DNA from: Parapedobacter flavus
Lineage (GTDB): Bacteria; Bacteroidota; Bacteroidia; Sphingobacteriales; Sphingobacteriaceae
NCBI RefSeq assembly: GCF_035818675.1
Contig: NZ_JAYKZZ010000013.1
Coordinates: forward strand, 1 to 64,000
DNA: 64,000 nucleotides
Direction of reading: 5' to 3'
Shown here: positions 53,501-63,700 of the stretch, piece after piece
Position numbering within the stretch: the first letter of the stretch is position 1
Layout: every line of letters begins with the position of its first letter
Program-made: the position numbers and the translations under genes
Notes under the pieces: model-generated
Databases searched by the model: none
The model's input: only the letters and a program-made list of their open reading frames with translations
What the model was told of the DNA's origin: nothing

Positions 53501-54803
53501 AATAAGTATATGTCAGAATAACACAATGTGATAAAGAAGTTGGATAATTACCTTCTCCATTATCAAATCCAATATAGTATTCTAGGTTACTTGGCGTATT
53601 CAAATTAGAGTTTATAGGACATGGTGTAGTTGTAAGCCAAGTTTGCCAAGTTTGTCTGTTAATAACGCTATTATTACTAACTAATAATCCAGTTATTGTC
53701 GGCCTGTCTAATTTGTCATATAATGTAAAACTCCATTGAGCATTTTGTCGCTGGTAAGGCGTTTGACTAAGTACTTTTCTGTCTTTTTTGTCATATACAT
53801 AGAATTCATTTCCAATTTGTCCCGAAGTATGTTTCTCTATAACTTTCCCAAAATCATCATAAACAAAATAATCCATCAAATCTTCAATTAGGCTGTTTGT
53901 AAATTGCCAATTATTAATAACTAAAATATCAAAAGCTTTGGGAGAAATAATGTGAGATAACCTGTCAAAATTATCATACACATAATAAGTGTGGCGATAA
54001 TCTGAACCTTCAATTAATTCTTTAATGCAAATTAATTTTTCATCTTTATCATAAAACTCTTCTTTGTAGTGCCCATCAGGTGTTGTAATAATTTTTTTGT
54101 CAAGAGTATAGGAGTTGTAAAAACCAACTTTTTCGGGTTTGCCAGTATTTTCATTCATATCCAAATTATAAACTTCATTATTTGCATTTAATTTATAATT
54201 TATTTCTGTAGCTCTATCCTGACCTATTGACGTTTTGCCTGGTAGGTAGGTATAGTCAGCTATTGTATTATCGGATTTTGTTACAGTTGTAATCTTTTTT
54301 GATAAAGCCGAACCTCTTTCTTCCACGGGGTAGTAATTGTGCTGATTAGCATATGGGCTTAACTGGAACTTAAACGTACTACTGATATATGGGAGAAAAC
54401 CCAAAGTAGAGTTAGATGGTCTGTTATCAAAACACTCTACAAGATGTTGAGACATAGAACTTGTTTTGTTACGATGAACCTTTTCCATAGTTCGACCCCA
54501 TCCATCTTTGTAGTCAGTAGATAGATTTACTAAGGTAGGATGTGAGTTTACGTTTATGCTTGCAGTATTATTATTTGGAGTCAAAGGCTCATACGTTCTC
54601 GTATAATTAAATAGAGTTGGAGCAGTATTCCCGTTAGCGTTATATGCTGAAGGAAGCGTCTGTGAAGTGATGTTGCCTGAAATAGTATTGTCAACAATGC
54701 TATTACTTCCTTGAACGGGTAAATTTTGACGATTTTGGCCAACTACTGAAGTTGATAGTAATTGCAATAATACAATTATGTATATGTAGTTAATGTTTTT
54801 CAT
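50523..54803 (-). CDS. RHS/YD-repeat protein with variable C-terminal tip
   Basis: A 1426-residue exported protein (signal peptide 1-22). YD repeats fill most of the chain (for example YVYDNFDRLSHI, YVYDKKDRKVLSQ, YDDLGRISRKS). The RHS core appears as FFVKDHLGNVRN and ends at REYDPQLGRFTAVDPLAD...NPISYTDQDG near residue 1205. The last ~220 residues are the tip; the part with YLGYGHKYFNRF, LSDVGKEWLDE and FAYSTHVPAY looks like a separate domain I cannot name. Such tips are toxins in polymorphic systems. It follows an SpvB/TcB-like gene by 11 bp and is AT-rich. Confidence 0.88.
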   Translation of the reverse strand: MKNINYIYIIVLLQLLSTSVVGQNRQNLPVQGSNSIVDNTISGNITSQTLPSAYNANGNTAPTLFNYTRTYEPLTPNNNTASINVNSHPTLVNLSTDYKDGWGRTMEKVHRNKTSSMSQHLVECFDNRPSNSTLGFLPYISSTFKFQLSPYANQHNYYPVEERGSALSKKITTVTKSDNTIADYTYLPGKTSIGQDRATEINYKLNANNEVYNLDMNENTGKPEKVGFYNSYTLDKKIITTPDGHYKEEFYDKDEKLICIKELIEGSDYRHTYYVYDNFDRLSHIISPKAFDILVINNWQFTNSLIEDLMDYFVYDDFGKVIEKHTSGQIGNEFYVYDKKDRKVLSQTPYQRQNAQWSFTLYDKLDRPTITGLLVSNNSVINRQTWQTWLTTTPCPINSNLNTPSNLEYYIGFDNGEGNYPTSLSHCVILTYTYYDDYDYVSNIPFDPTVYTGYTTNSIYAVQPTVNYRTKGYKTATKTRVLKSTVANPSYFNNVLDWVTTVYFYDNNGRVIQTKTQNHRNGWDISATQYDFKGKILNTIIKHNNPLSSKTNTNVYTNHIYNTVTQQPTVISHKIDNASLWKNIAAYSYDDLGRISRKSLGSIENQDYTYNVRGDLTGINAHYAEGAYASKVTFGEAIKYYNNAFSDIYHDGNISGIIWKGPGVSKPRAYGYVYDKLGRLLSGDYREFGNTHFPTGPVWHKYETNFTENNITYDKNGNIKTLDRYGLGLITGAVLPTIIDQLNYTYANGDASNKLQFVTDAISVNNQLSDYDFKDNNTTNVDYVYNPSGKMEEDKNKGIVIYNNHFNKPESVQFNNGDFIHYVYDASGNKLMEIYQGSNNDIYDYIGTFTYKNLELYTVAHEEGYALRNPDNTFTYHFFVKDHLGNVRNIITPVEMPIPFDYLATHEIASAGLESFLFGNIDDVRDDNPDSPDPGDVMAARLNASEQDHKIGTSIVLKVMAGDKIGLSANSYYEGAFSNETEPSAEDMLSAIISTLSEGLGGFEGGAENNGIDYVEQLFSTTNYVDAYHNILHDNTDPNKPKAFLNYIFFDENYHIVPEESGAIQISGDAGEWQQLGTQNPLTVGRNGYLSVYISTLTYNLDVFMDQISISHYVGQLVEENHYYPYGLTVNIASNNPVKNRYLYTSAQLEKHNNLHWYDLMAREYDPQLGRFTAVDPLADANKNITISPYAAMADNPISYTDQDGRCWQKVGDVYIPCANLSVGATTTDVFGYNWTMTKNSGWQLTNGVNPHMVQYQYDDIEVTGNENYYVERYKNHISKYNTRPPDYYLGYGHKYFNRFNNETRATLSDVGKEWLDETAISLQIKMNEGINATPSIQGDNTAFTKFAYSTHVPAYTESGKFGQLGVPDLWKIMQTPDGLDSYFSFKGLHQIIQILPHILNNPFYPTLYLNSPINPGMLKPWEIKY

Positions 54804-54814
54804 AAATAGTTTTT

Positions 54815-57800
54815 TTAGTCGTTACCTTGAATTATAGTTTCTGTTTTGCTGATAATATTTCCATCGTCATCTCTGACAATACTTAAGTTACCAAAAGCAT
54901 CATATTCATAGAATGTAATTCTGTCATTTATATCAACTTCAGAAGTTTTGCCAACTAGTGGTAAATAATTCAAATTTGTCATCTGAGCATCTGCTGGGTA
55001 TACGCGCAATTCATCTACATATCCATCTCCCCACATCCCTATATTTGTGGCTTTAGCAACAAATTCACACCTATACAAGGACCAACCATTGTATGTTTTT
55101 ATGAGCTGTTTTGTAGATTGAGAATTAGGTATAGGATCAATCCCATCATTTACGTCAATTGTTCCTCCCTGTTTAGCCCAATATGAAACAATATATTTTT
55201 TTCCAAGTTGCAGGTTCTGGGTCGTCCAAATACCATTACCATTAAAGATGTGGTAAGAATATCTGCCTAAAAAATAATTAGCAGAATTAATATGTCCTAT
55301 GTTAAATTCCCAATTTCCTTTATTATGGTCAGGTGTATTTTGATAAATTGACTCAAATCCGCAATAAGCTACTTCCTCATGTTTTGCATTAACAGCTTCT
55401 GCGATTGATATTTCCCTGATATTATCCCAAATACTTGCATTAACCTTAGTCCCTGTTCTATCTGTTTGCTCTAAAGCAAACCCTCTACTATCAAACTTGG
55501 TAATAGTTGATTTTAATTCAAAATTAGGAACGCTCAAGCCTTGAGACATGAGATTAGCTAAATTATTGAGATTGCCATTAGTCGGGTAGTGAGGGATACT
55601 GTACATGCTAAAGCTGTATGGGTTTATGGGCGATAAGAGTGAATTTTTTTTAAGAGCATAAAAATATTTTGGTCTAATAATATTTCCTGATACCACAGAG
55701 TATCCTATTGGAGTTATGTCTAAAAGTTTACCATCCTTTTCCTTTTGTTTATATAGGACTTTTCTAATGCCTTCAGATGCTAACTTATTAGCAGCAGCAC
55801 CCGAATTTTGATGTAAAGCAAAATAGGAATAAACATTAAGAGATTCCAATTGCTCAATTTTAGAATTATCAACCTTTTCAATAATTACATTACCAAATTT
55901 ATCACTTTCATATTGTGTAGTAATTGTATTATAATCAGTAGGACTTACATAGTTTTTTTCTGTCTTTGAGGTAAGAACCGCTTTCCCAGTAAATGGATAA
56001 TAAACGTCTCGTATCCAACTTGTGTTATGCTCGTCGTTAACATCTCTTTGAGTGCGTAAAGAATGTTCTCCCTCCCAATCCTGAGTTTGTAGATAATTGC
56101 TAGTTATGATATATTTATTCTCAACTATCTTAATTAGAGAACTAGACTGATTGTAAAATTCTATTTGTGTAGGCAAACCAATTCCCCAGCTTCTTATGTA
56201 TTGTTTATTTGTATATGGTGCAACTCCATATGGTTTATTGTAATCTGGATGTGTTGATAATGGGAAAGGTGGATTATAAGTATTATGACCAATGTCTGCA
56301 TTTAAATCTCCGTAAATTCCGGAAAATTTGTATTTTATTGAGTTGAGCAATATTCCATTTCTGTCTTTATTAATTTCTTCTACTCCTAAAAAGCCGTATC
56401 TAGATCCATTTAACCCTGTATTAAGTAAATTGGCATGATTAAAATATAATGTCCAAGTTTGTTGAGTATGGTTATAGTCAATCGTAGAAAAAGGCCTGCT
56501 AGCATAACCCTCATTGACAAAGTGTTCGGCATTTGTATAGCTATACTCTGACGTAACATCATTATCATGATTATATCCATCGTAATATTCAATATGATCT
56601 AGTATCAAACCACTTGTTATTATACCACTAGCAAGCGGAGATTTGTAAGAAAAACTTATTTGACCGCCTGTTGAATTTTTTATTTTTGTCAAACTACCGG
56701 CAGCAGCATATAAACCTGTAAAATTAGGCATATCATCAGCCCCAAAATACTCATTTGTATTTGGGTACGTCCCAGTTGTAAAAATTGCCTTGGGTATTGT
56801 CAATAATGAGTAATTTTGACTATTATGGATGTTATGATAATCACCTGCCTTAGAATTGTTTGCATACCCAAACCTATCTCTTCCTCCATATAATCTTTCA
56901 GGTAAACAACGAGGATCATATTCAAAGGAATAATATTTTTTCGTTTGATTATTTCTTTGCAAATCAATAGACATTAAAAAAAGCCTTGCTTGATGTTTTT
57001 GAAAGGTTACTGGACCATTATAATTTAATATACAAGGAACCTCAAAACTGTTTCCTGACTGTGACTGTAATTGTGAAGAAGGCGATGCCATCATGTAACT
57101 TTGATTGAAATGATAAACATAGTTTTGTCCATTACAACACTTTTCATTTACTTTAATACTTATCAATCTTTTACTTTTGGCATCTAAACGATCTGTGTTT
57201 TCATACTGAAATTCAACGTTAATATTATTGGGGTATTCTATTTTTTTCAATTGGCTATAACGAGTAGGTCCATATTGAATCATTGAAAAGCTTTCTCCAT
57301 AATTATTATTTTTAGTTTGAAAAGTTTGACTATTACTTAACTCCTCTCCAGTAGCTATGTGTATTATGTCATAAGTAAAATTTATCTCTTTTCCCTCATA
57401 TGTAACTACCTTATCAAGTAACCAAGAGCTTATTACCGTACGATTCGAATACGTATAAGTATTAGTATTAGCATGATATGTACTACCTTCATCATGTTGA
57501 GATGAACTAAAATAAAATTTATTATGATTCTCATCAGTTACCACAAATAGTAAATTATTTACATCTGTATTGTTGTTTGGAATTTGTCCATAGATCGGAA
57601 TTCCATTAAATATTCTTTGAATATTAAAATTACTATTATTAGGGATTGTTAATAGTTCCCCTGTTCTAGAAAACATGAATGTAATTGGCTTACCTCCAAG
57701 ATTTAAATGAAATAAATCAGGCTCGAAATCATTATGAGTAATATTAGCATCTGTAGGATGCCAAAAGCCTCTGTATTTGATATCTTTATAGATATTACCA

Positions 57801-58174
57801 TTAACATAACCTGCCCATACTTTATAAGTATGAAACTTTTCATCTTGTATTCCTCGAATTTCTCTATCAATCCTCGCTCCACAAAATAGTTCCCACCCCA
57901 TACCTATTGGGCTTGATAGCCTATCTACTAGTATTCCTGAGGTATTGTATATGATTCTTACCCCCAAATCTATGCCATTAACGTTATAATCATATATAGG
58001 AATGTTTACATTAGCCGTACCTGTGAATAAATCCTTTTGAAGAATTTGTCGTGTCTGATTTTCAGCATATGTTTTTTCATTTTGGTAATTATTCCAATAT
58101 TCTTGCGAAAATGTTTTAGACATAATTCCAACATTAAGAACTAAACTTAACCATATGGCTGTGATTTTCTTCAT
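54815..58174 (-). CDS. SpvB/TcB-like YD-repeat shell protein
   Basis: A 1119-residue exported protein (signal peptide 1-23). The N-terminal part begins with a segment common to large Bacteroidota RHS-associated proteins (GTANVNIPIYDYNVNGIDLG, ISYNTSGI-like, GMGWELFCGARIDREIRG). The end has a YD-type repeat ITFYEYDAFGNLSIVRDDDG. It resembles the first component of two-part shells in which the RHS protein supplies the rest. It lies 3 bp after the coiled-coil barrel gene and 11 bp before the RHS gene. Confidence 0.78.
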   Translation of the reverse strand: MKKITAIWLSLVLNVGIMSKTFSQEYWNNYQNEKTYAENQTRQILQKDLFTGTANVNIPIYDYNVNGIDLGVRIIYNTSGILVDRLSSPIGMGWELFCGARIDREIRGIQDEKFHTYKVWAGYVNGNIYKDIKYRGFWHPTDANITHNDFEPDLFHLNLGGKPITFMFSRTGELLTIPNNSNFNIQRIFNGIPIYGQIPNNNTDVNNLLFVVTDENHNKFYFSSSQHDEGSTYHANTNTYTYSNRTVISSWLLDKVVTYEGKEINFTYDIIHIATGEELSNSQTFQTKNNNYGESFSMIQYGPTRYSQLKKIEYPNNINVEFQYENTDRLDAKSKRLISIKVNEKCCNGQNYVYHFNQSYMMASPSSQLQSQSGNSFEVPCILNYNGPVTFQKHQARLFLMSIDLQRNNQTKKYYSFEYDPRCLPERLYGGRDRFGYANNSKAGDYHNIHNSQNYSLLTIPKAIFTTGTYPNTNEYFGADDMPNFTGLYAAAGSLTKIKNSTGGQISFSYKSPLASGIITSGLILDHIEYYDGYNHDNDVTSEYSYTNAEHFVNEGYASRPFSTIDYNHTQQTWTLYFNHANLLNTGLNGSRYGFLGVEEINKDRNGILLNSIKYKFSGIYGDLNADIGHNTYNPPFPLSTHPDYNKPYGVAPYTNKQYIRSWGIGLPTQIEFYNQSSSLIKIVENKYIITSNYLQTQDWEGEHSLRTQRDVNDEHNTSWIRDVYYPFTGKAVLTSKTEKNYVSPTDYNTITTQYESDKFGNVIIEKVDNSKIEQLESLNVYSYFALHQNSGAAANKLASEGIRKVLYKQKEKDGKLLDITPIGYSVVSGNIIRPKYFYALKKNSLLSPINPYSFSMYSIPHYPTNGNLNNLANLMSQGLSVPNFELKSTITKFDSRGFALEQTDRTGTKVNASIWDNIREISIAEAVNAKHEEVAYCGFESIYQNTPDHNKGNWEFNIGHINSANYFLGRYSYHIFNGNGIWTTQNLQLGKKYIVSYWAKQGGTIDVNDGIDPIPNSQSTKQLIKTYNGWSLYRCEFVAKATNIGMWGDGYVDELRVYPADAQMTNLNYLPLVGKTSEVDINDRITFYEYDAFGNLSIVRDDDGNIISKTETIIQGND

Positions 58175-58177
58175 TTT

Positions 58178-59659
58178 TTACATTTTACTTGTTACAAATC
58201 TTAAAATAAACGGGCTTCTCGCTCCTTTATCCTGCCACCACACATCATATAATACCTGCACAGCACCGTTCCATTTACTGTTGAGACGGTATTGTTTGGT
58301 AAGTCCTATAAGTACAGCTTCGCTGTATCGATCATTATGATGGGGAGTTGGTTGTAATTGAATCGTTTCCTGTTCAGGGTTCATATTCCAGTTGCCCACT
58401 CGGCGGTATAGCCTTTCATAACCTGCATAGGCACCCACACCAAACTTCCATTCCCATTGGATAAAAGTTCTGAATCCGATACCCTGCAAACTGATATTAA
58501 TGTTATTCCAATCCTGTCCTAAACCGATATTAGCTGCTATCCCAATACCTGATGTCAAACGGGGCGAATGCTTGTAACCTGTCATGACTGCCAGCTCTAG
58601 CACAGCAGGTTGTGAACCATTAGGGGTAGCCCTGCGAGTTTGATAAGTATAACTTTTTACCCACCGCTGCCTGAAGGGTAAACCTTTCATAGGATTGACG
58701 CGGAAAGGAGATTGTTGTAGTTCTGCTTTAGTTTTCTGTAAGGAGTTTTTCGTTTCTTTCACTTCATTCACCGTTTGCTTGATATTACCTGTTTTATCTC
58801 CTAATCCTGTTACCGATGTTTGCCAGTCTTTGACCTGACTACCCATATTCTCTTGGAGTTTACTCAGGTTATCACCAAACTTTTGTTGCAGGTGTTTGTT
58901 CACTTGTCTTTTTGTTTGAAAACCCATTCGTTCTAAATCTTCTACACTGGTAGCGGATTGCATGGGGCTTTTATTTTGTTGAAAGGCTTGGTCAAAACCT
59001 TCTGTGCCCTGTAGCCATTCCAATGCTTTTTCTTCTGCTTTATCGGGGTCATCTGCCAACTGCTTCCATGATTTCATTTTAGCTTTCGAATAAAAAATAT
59101 CTTTCTGTATTCCTTTTGACCATTTGCTATCACCACCTATACGGGTCAGCTCTTTTGCTTTTTGGTCAATCTGCTTTTGAATATATTGCTGGTAATTGAG
59201 GTTGGTTTCCAACCGATTGAGTTTATCTATGTTACCATGTTCTGTAGGTAAACTGCCTTGTGAAGCGGATAAGGCAGATGCTTGTTTGGATATAAAACCT
59301 TGTATTTTTTTCAGGCTGTCCACCACTCGGTTGGTTTGCATTCTTGTTTTGGCAAGTTTAGTTGCACTATCGGCATTAAGACTATGAACAAGCGAATCAT
59401 AACTGATGCGTTGTTGCTGCATTCGTACATAAGCAACACTATCATTACGCTTCAGATGCTTTAGCATCTTGGTTTCTTTTTTAGAAAGTTTTTTTAGGAG
59501 TTTGGATTGTTCTTTGGATATTCTATGATAATATCGGTCTAACTTTTTTGTATTGATCTCTATATAATGCTTCCCATACGAAACCGTTCTTGCTGTCTCT
59601 TCTTGAGCGTAGCATGATAGAGTGGTTAGGAATAATATCAGATAGAGGGTCGGTTTCAT
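58178..59659 (-). CDS. Coiled-coil protein with C-terminal outer-membrane barrel
   Basis: A 493-residue exported protein (signal peptide 1-18). Residues about 35-320 are highly charged and helical, a long coiled coil with Lys/Gln-rich heptads. From about 340 the sequence alternates hydrophobic strands (AVMTGYKHSPRLTSGIGIAA, AVLIGLTKQYRLNSKWNGAV) and ends in a strand with a terminal FILRFVTSKM, as in outer-membrane barrels. The combination suggests a periplasm-spanning anchor. It is followed by the shell gene after 3 bp. Confidence 0.72.
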   Translation of the reverse strand: MKPTLYLILFLTTLSCYAQEETARTVSYGKHYIEINTKKLDRYYHRISKEQSKLLKKLSKKETKMLKHLKRNDSVAYVRMQQQRISYDSLVHSLNADSATKLAKTRMQTNRVVDSLKKIQGFISKQASALSASQGSLPTEHGNIDKLNRLETNLNYQQYIQKQIDQKAKELTRIGGDSKWSKGIQKDIFYSKAKMKSWKQLADDPDKAEEKALEWLQGTEGFDQAFQQNKSPMQSATSVEDLERMGFQTKRQVNKHLQQKFGDNLSKLQENMGSQVKDWQTSVTGLGDKTGNIKQTVNEVKETKNSLQKTKAELQQSPFRVNPMKGLPFRQRWVKSYTYQTRRATPNGSQPAVLELAVMTGYKHSPRLTSGIGIAANIGLGQDWNNINISLQGIGFRTFIQWEWKFGVGAYAGYERLYRRVGNWNMNPEQETIQLQPTPHHNDRYSEAVLIGLTKQYRLNSKWNGAVQVLYDVWWQDKGARSPFILRFVTSKM

Positions 59660-59815
59660 GATATTAAGAAGGTGTAAATATATTAATCGTTAGTTAAAAT
59701 TCTGCATTTTGAAGAAAAATTTTGTTAATATTTTATCCACAATCTCTCCTAACCATTGATTTTAAAGGGGATGAGCGTACTGTGATATTAAATTATAAAG
59801 TCTTATTTAAGGTGT

Positions 59816-60724
59816 TTATTTCCAGCTTTTCCCCAAATACAATCCAACAAAAAAAGCTGCTTGATAAGGATGGGATGGCTGCGCCGCCATGATAGATAAT
59901 GATTTACTGTAAGCAGAAAGCTGCCCACCGATGGCCACACGCTGTACAAAAGTTTTAGCTTTCGCAGGTTCTATGATAAATGCCAGTTCACCATAGATGC
60001 CCGGAACATAGTTAATTTCATTTAAGCCTTTGCTCCATTTTGAGCCACCGAAAATGTAATTGCGGTTTAAGAAACTGTCAGTATTAGTAGTGAAATAACT
60101 TTTGTCAGCAGTAGCTGCTACCGGATCAGGAGTATAATCTACTTGAAGCAGTTTGATATAATAAGGTTTGAGCAAAGCCAAAGAAAAGCCTGCACCGTAT
60201 TGTAAACTAACTGCAATATTGCCTTCTATGATACCCGGGAATATGAGTTGCTCTCTGCCATAGCCCAGTTGGAGCAAGTAAAGATTATTAATTTTTCCGT
60301 ATACAAAAGGTCTTGCGTTGCCCAGTTCGGGATAAACTGTATTGTTCTGTTGTTGTTTGATCTGCTTATCATGTTTTACCTCTGCAAAACTGAACCTGTA
60401 ATAGTAGGACCGCCCAGCTAAAGAACGGCTGTATCTCCGATAAGATGTTTTTTTCGGCTGTTGATAGATGAATCCTCCTCCCCATCCATTGCTGTATAAC
60501 CTTCCTCCTATAAATAATGCATGATTATAGTTGCTGTCTTTGCCCCAATCCTGTAAATGCTGTTTCCATGTTTTGAAGGTGTTTATTTTTTTATGGGATT
60601 GTTGGGAAACCCTCTCTTTAGCTTTATTGGCTACATCCCATACATCCTTTGCTTCCTGCGCTATGGATATAGAGGTGTAAAGCACAAACAATAAAAGGAA
60701 ACAAGATATGGTAATCCGGCGCAT
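59816..60724 (-). CDS. Predicted outer-membrane beta-barrel protein
   Basis: A 302-residue exported protein (signal peptide 1-22). A short helical region (about 25-65) precedes alternating strands with aromatic girdles (LFIGGRLYSNGWGGGFIYQQ, YLLQLGYGREQLIFPGIIEG, AVSLQYGAGFSLALL) and a C-terminal FFVGLYLGKSWK. No family is recognised. It lies 156 bp upstream of the coiled-coil barrel gene in the same direction, and is divergent from the propeller-barrel gene. Confidence 0.72.
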   Translation of the reverse strand: MRRITISCFLLLFVLYTSISIAQEAKDVWDVANKAKERVSQQSHKKINTFKTWKQHLQDWGKDSNYNHALFIGGRLYSNGWGGGFIYQQPKKTSYRRYSRSLAGRSYYYRFSFAEVKHDKQIKQQQNNTVYPELGNARPFVYGKINNLYLLQLGYGREQLIFPGIIEGNIAVSLQYGAGFSLALLKPYYIKLLQVDYTPDPVAATADKSYFTTNTDSFLNRNYIFGGSKWSKGLNEINYVPGIYGELAFIIEPAKAKTFVQRVAIGGQLSAYSKSLSIMAAQPSHPYQAAFFVGLYLGKSWK

Positions 60725-60767
60725 GGGATAAAAAAGTTTTGGGTAGCAGGAAGCTGACTGTTATCTT

Positions 60768-63700
60768 GTGCAAGATACAATAAACCGATTGTTGAGATTC
60801 CCTGTTTTATATATCGTTGCTATATTGATATTATCCTGTTCAGATACAAGGTCTTGCCGTGCGCAAACACTCCAACAACCTTATCAAAGGCTTCAATATC
60901 ATAAATACCAATGGCAGACGTTTCATACTACATCTTTCCATCTTTACTATCCCAAAGGATATGACAGCCTTTGTGCTTTCATAGCTAAAAACTATTTGAG
61001 TGCTGCTGCATTACTTAAAAAACGCACCGGAGGTTCTTTAGATAAGACACCCCATATTATTCTCTATCCTTCTATCGACCAATTATATGAAACCAACATT
61101 GGGAGTTTTGAGCCGATAGACCAGTATTTTCCTACCGTCGTATTGAAAGGCAATAGAATAGTTCTGGCTTATAACGGGAACCGGGAAGCCTTGCTATCTC
61201 AATTACATCAGGCAATGGCAAGAACAATCTGGGAAGAAACTTTTAATAATGGTTTGCCGGAGCAATTGAAAGGCGGCATTGTCAATGACAAAATACCAAA
61301 TTGGTTTAAAGAAGGATGGATACGATACGTAGCAGACGGATGGGCGATACACCAGGAAGATGAGCTGAAAAGAAGTTTTGAAAAAGAACATTTTGTTACA
61401 TGGCAGGAAGTCACTTATTACCAACCTGTATTATCCGGTGCTGCATTCTGCTATTACATCAACAGGGTTTACTATCCTCAGGCCGTCAGACAGCTATATA
61501 CACAGCTTAGAAAGAAAAAAGACCTGAGAAGGGCTTTAAGGTTGGTGACGAAAAAGGGTTTGGATAGTGTGTTGATTGGTTGCTTAGATTTTTACCAAAA
61601 ACGCTTTCAAATTAAAAAAGAACAAGTAAAGGCTCAAACCGGATGGAAAAATGATATTGGTACTACGGCCGATAGTTTTACTTTGAAATTTTCACACCCT
61701 AAGGGTATTGTAAAAAATGTACAGTTCTCTAATGACGGTACATTCATTGCTTACATTTTATATACCCGCCAGAAAAGAAGCGTTTATATCTATCAAACTA
61801 CTACCGGAAAAAACATCAAACTATGCAGCTATCCTTTACCGCCTTGGATGAAGGATTACAGTAAAAATGTTTATCCGCTCATCAGTTGGGAAGACGATGC
61901 AAACAAGTTAATCATTCTTTATCCTAAAAAAGGGAGTCTTTTTCTACAGCTTTATAATGCGAATGGTAAAACTCTTCAAGAAAGAAATTTGTATAAATTA
62001 GATGGCGTAACATCTATTGAAGCCTATACCAATCCTTATTATTTATTATCAGCTTTCAAGCAAGGCAACAGTGATTTTATCACTTATGATTATCGCAGGG
62101 ATCGTTATAAGGGAATCACCAATGATGATTATGATGATAGCCAACCCACATCAAACAAAACTTACCCTATTGCTTATATCTCCAAACAGGAGCTAAAAAG
62201 AAAAATTATCCATGATAAGACAGATAGTACTTACTGGGTGCAAGGTATTTTTCAGGTGGATGACAAACAACCTGTCGTGAGTGATACGCTCCCCTACATC
62301 ATATGGGATAAATCTGCCTATCTTTCAGACGGCAGCATATTGGCTACACATACCCGTGAAGGAGAAGAACGTTTTGCTATTACCAAGAACAATAGCGTTA
62401 CGACCTTGTCCGCTTACCGACCTTACAGTCTATATAACCATCACAATGATATAGCTTTTTACAAGGCTACGGCAGACAGTATTTTTATTAATACTATCCC
62501 TGTTACTACATGGATGCAATCCCAAGTTCCACCTTCCGACAACATGAGTCCATGGTTGAAAGACTATCAGGCAGATGCGGCATTAAGAGCCAAAGAGGAC
62601 AGCATTTTACAAGTCGCAAAAGCCAACTCAGAGCCTGGATTTTTGGAAGGTGTTTTGAAAGGCAAAAACAGCAAAGCATTATCAAGGCAAAGAAGAGATA
62701 GTATTTATCAATCCTTGCTATACACGACCGAAAAAATAAAGCCTTATATCTTACAGTTGCATAGTGCTTATTTTACGGCAAGGGTTAATAATGATTACTT
62801 TATCAACCGCTACCAACCTTATCAAAACTATCAGGGGCAGTTTAAATTCCCGGATGTAGGGGCTATGATGCAGGGAGGGTTTACTGACTTATTTGAAAAC
62901 CATCATTTCAATATCGGTTACCGCTTACCTGCCGGGAAAGAAGGCAGTGATTTTTTTGTTCGTTATGAGAGCACTAAAAAATTATGGGATTGGGGCGTAC
63001 AGTATTTTAGAAAAGTAGAAAGCCTGCAACCTGATCCCCGGAGAAACTGGGAGGATGAAAACGGTCGTTCTTATCCCAATAATGCCAAAGTAAAAACGCA
63101 TTATTACGAGTTGTCTATCAAACGTCCGGTGAGTTACTACAGTTATCTTTCTTTTACCACCGGATTACGCAAAGACAGGACGGTTTTTTTAGCTACGGAA
63201 GATTATAGTTTACGGTTTAAAGATTTGAATAGTCTTTGGTCTATCAATACCCTTGCCTGGCAGTATCAAAATTTGAAACCTACCTTACCGATGTTATACA
63301 ATGGCTTTAGTACCTGTGTCGCTTTGAATGTATTTGCAGGATTACAAGGTATTACCAATGAGAGTCTATATGATATAAGTACTTCTATCGAATACCATCA
63401 ATCTTTGTATCGGCACATCACAGCCGTGGCTCGTCTGCAAGCAGGGTATAGTGGTGGCAGGAGTAAAGTGTTATACAACATAGGAGGGGTTGATAATAAC
63501 CTAACGGTTAAAACAGATACCAGTGTTCATTTTGCGCAAGATGCCCCTTATGCTTTTCAGTCTTTGGTAACACCATTGCGTGGTTTTTATCAAAATGCTG
63601 TTCGTGGCAATCAGTATGCTTTGATGAATATTGATGTATATTTCCCTTTTTTCCAATCTTTAATTCCTATTGAAACTAATTTTTCTGCTATCAATCATTT

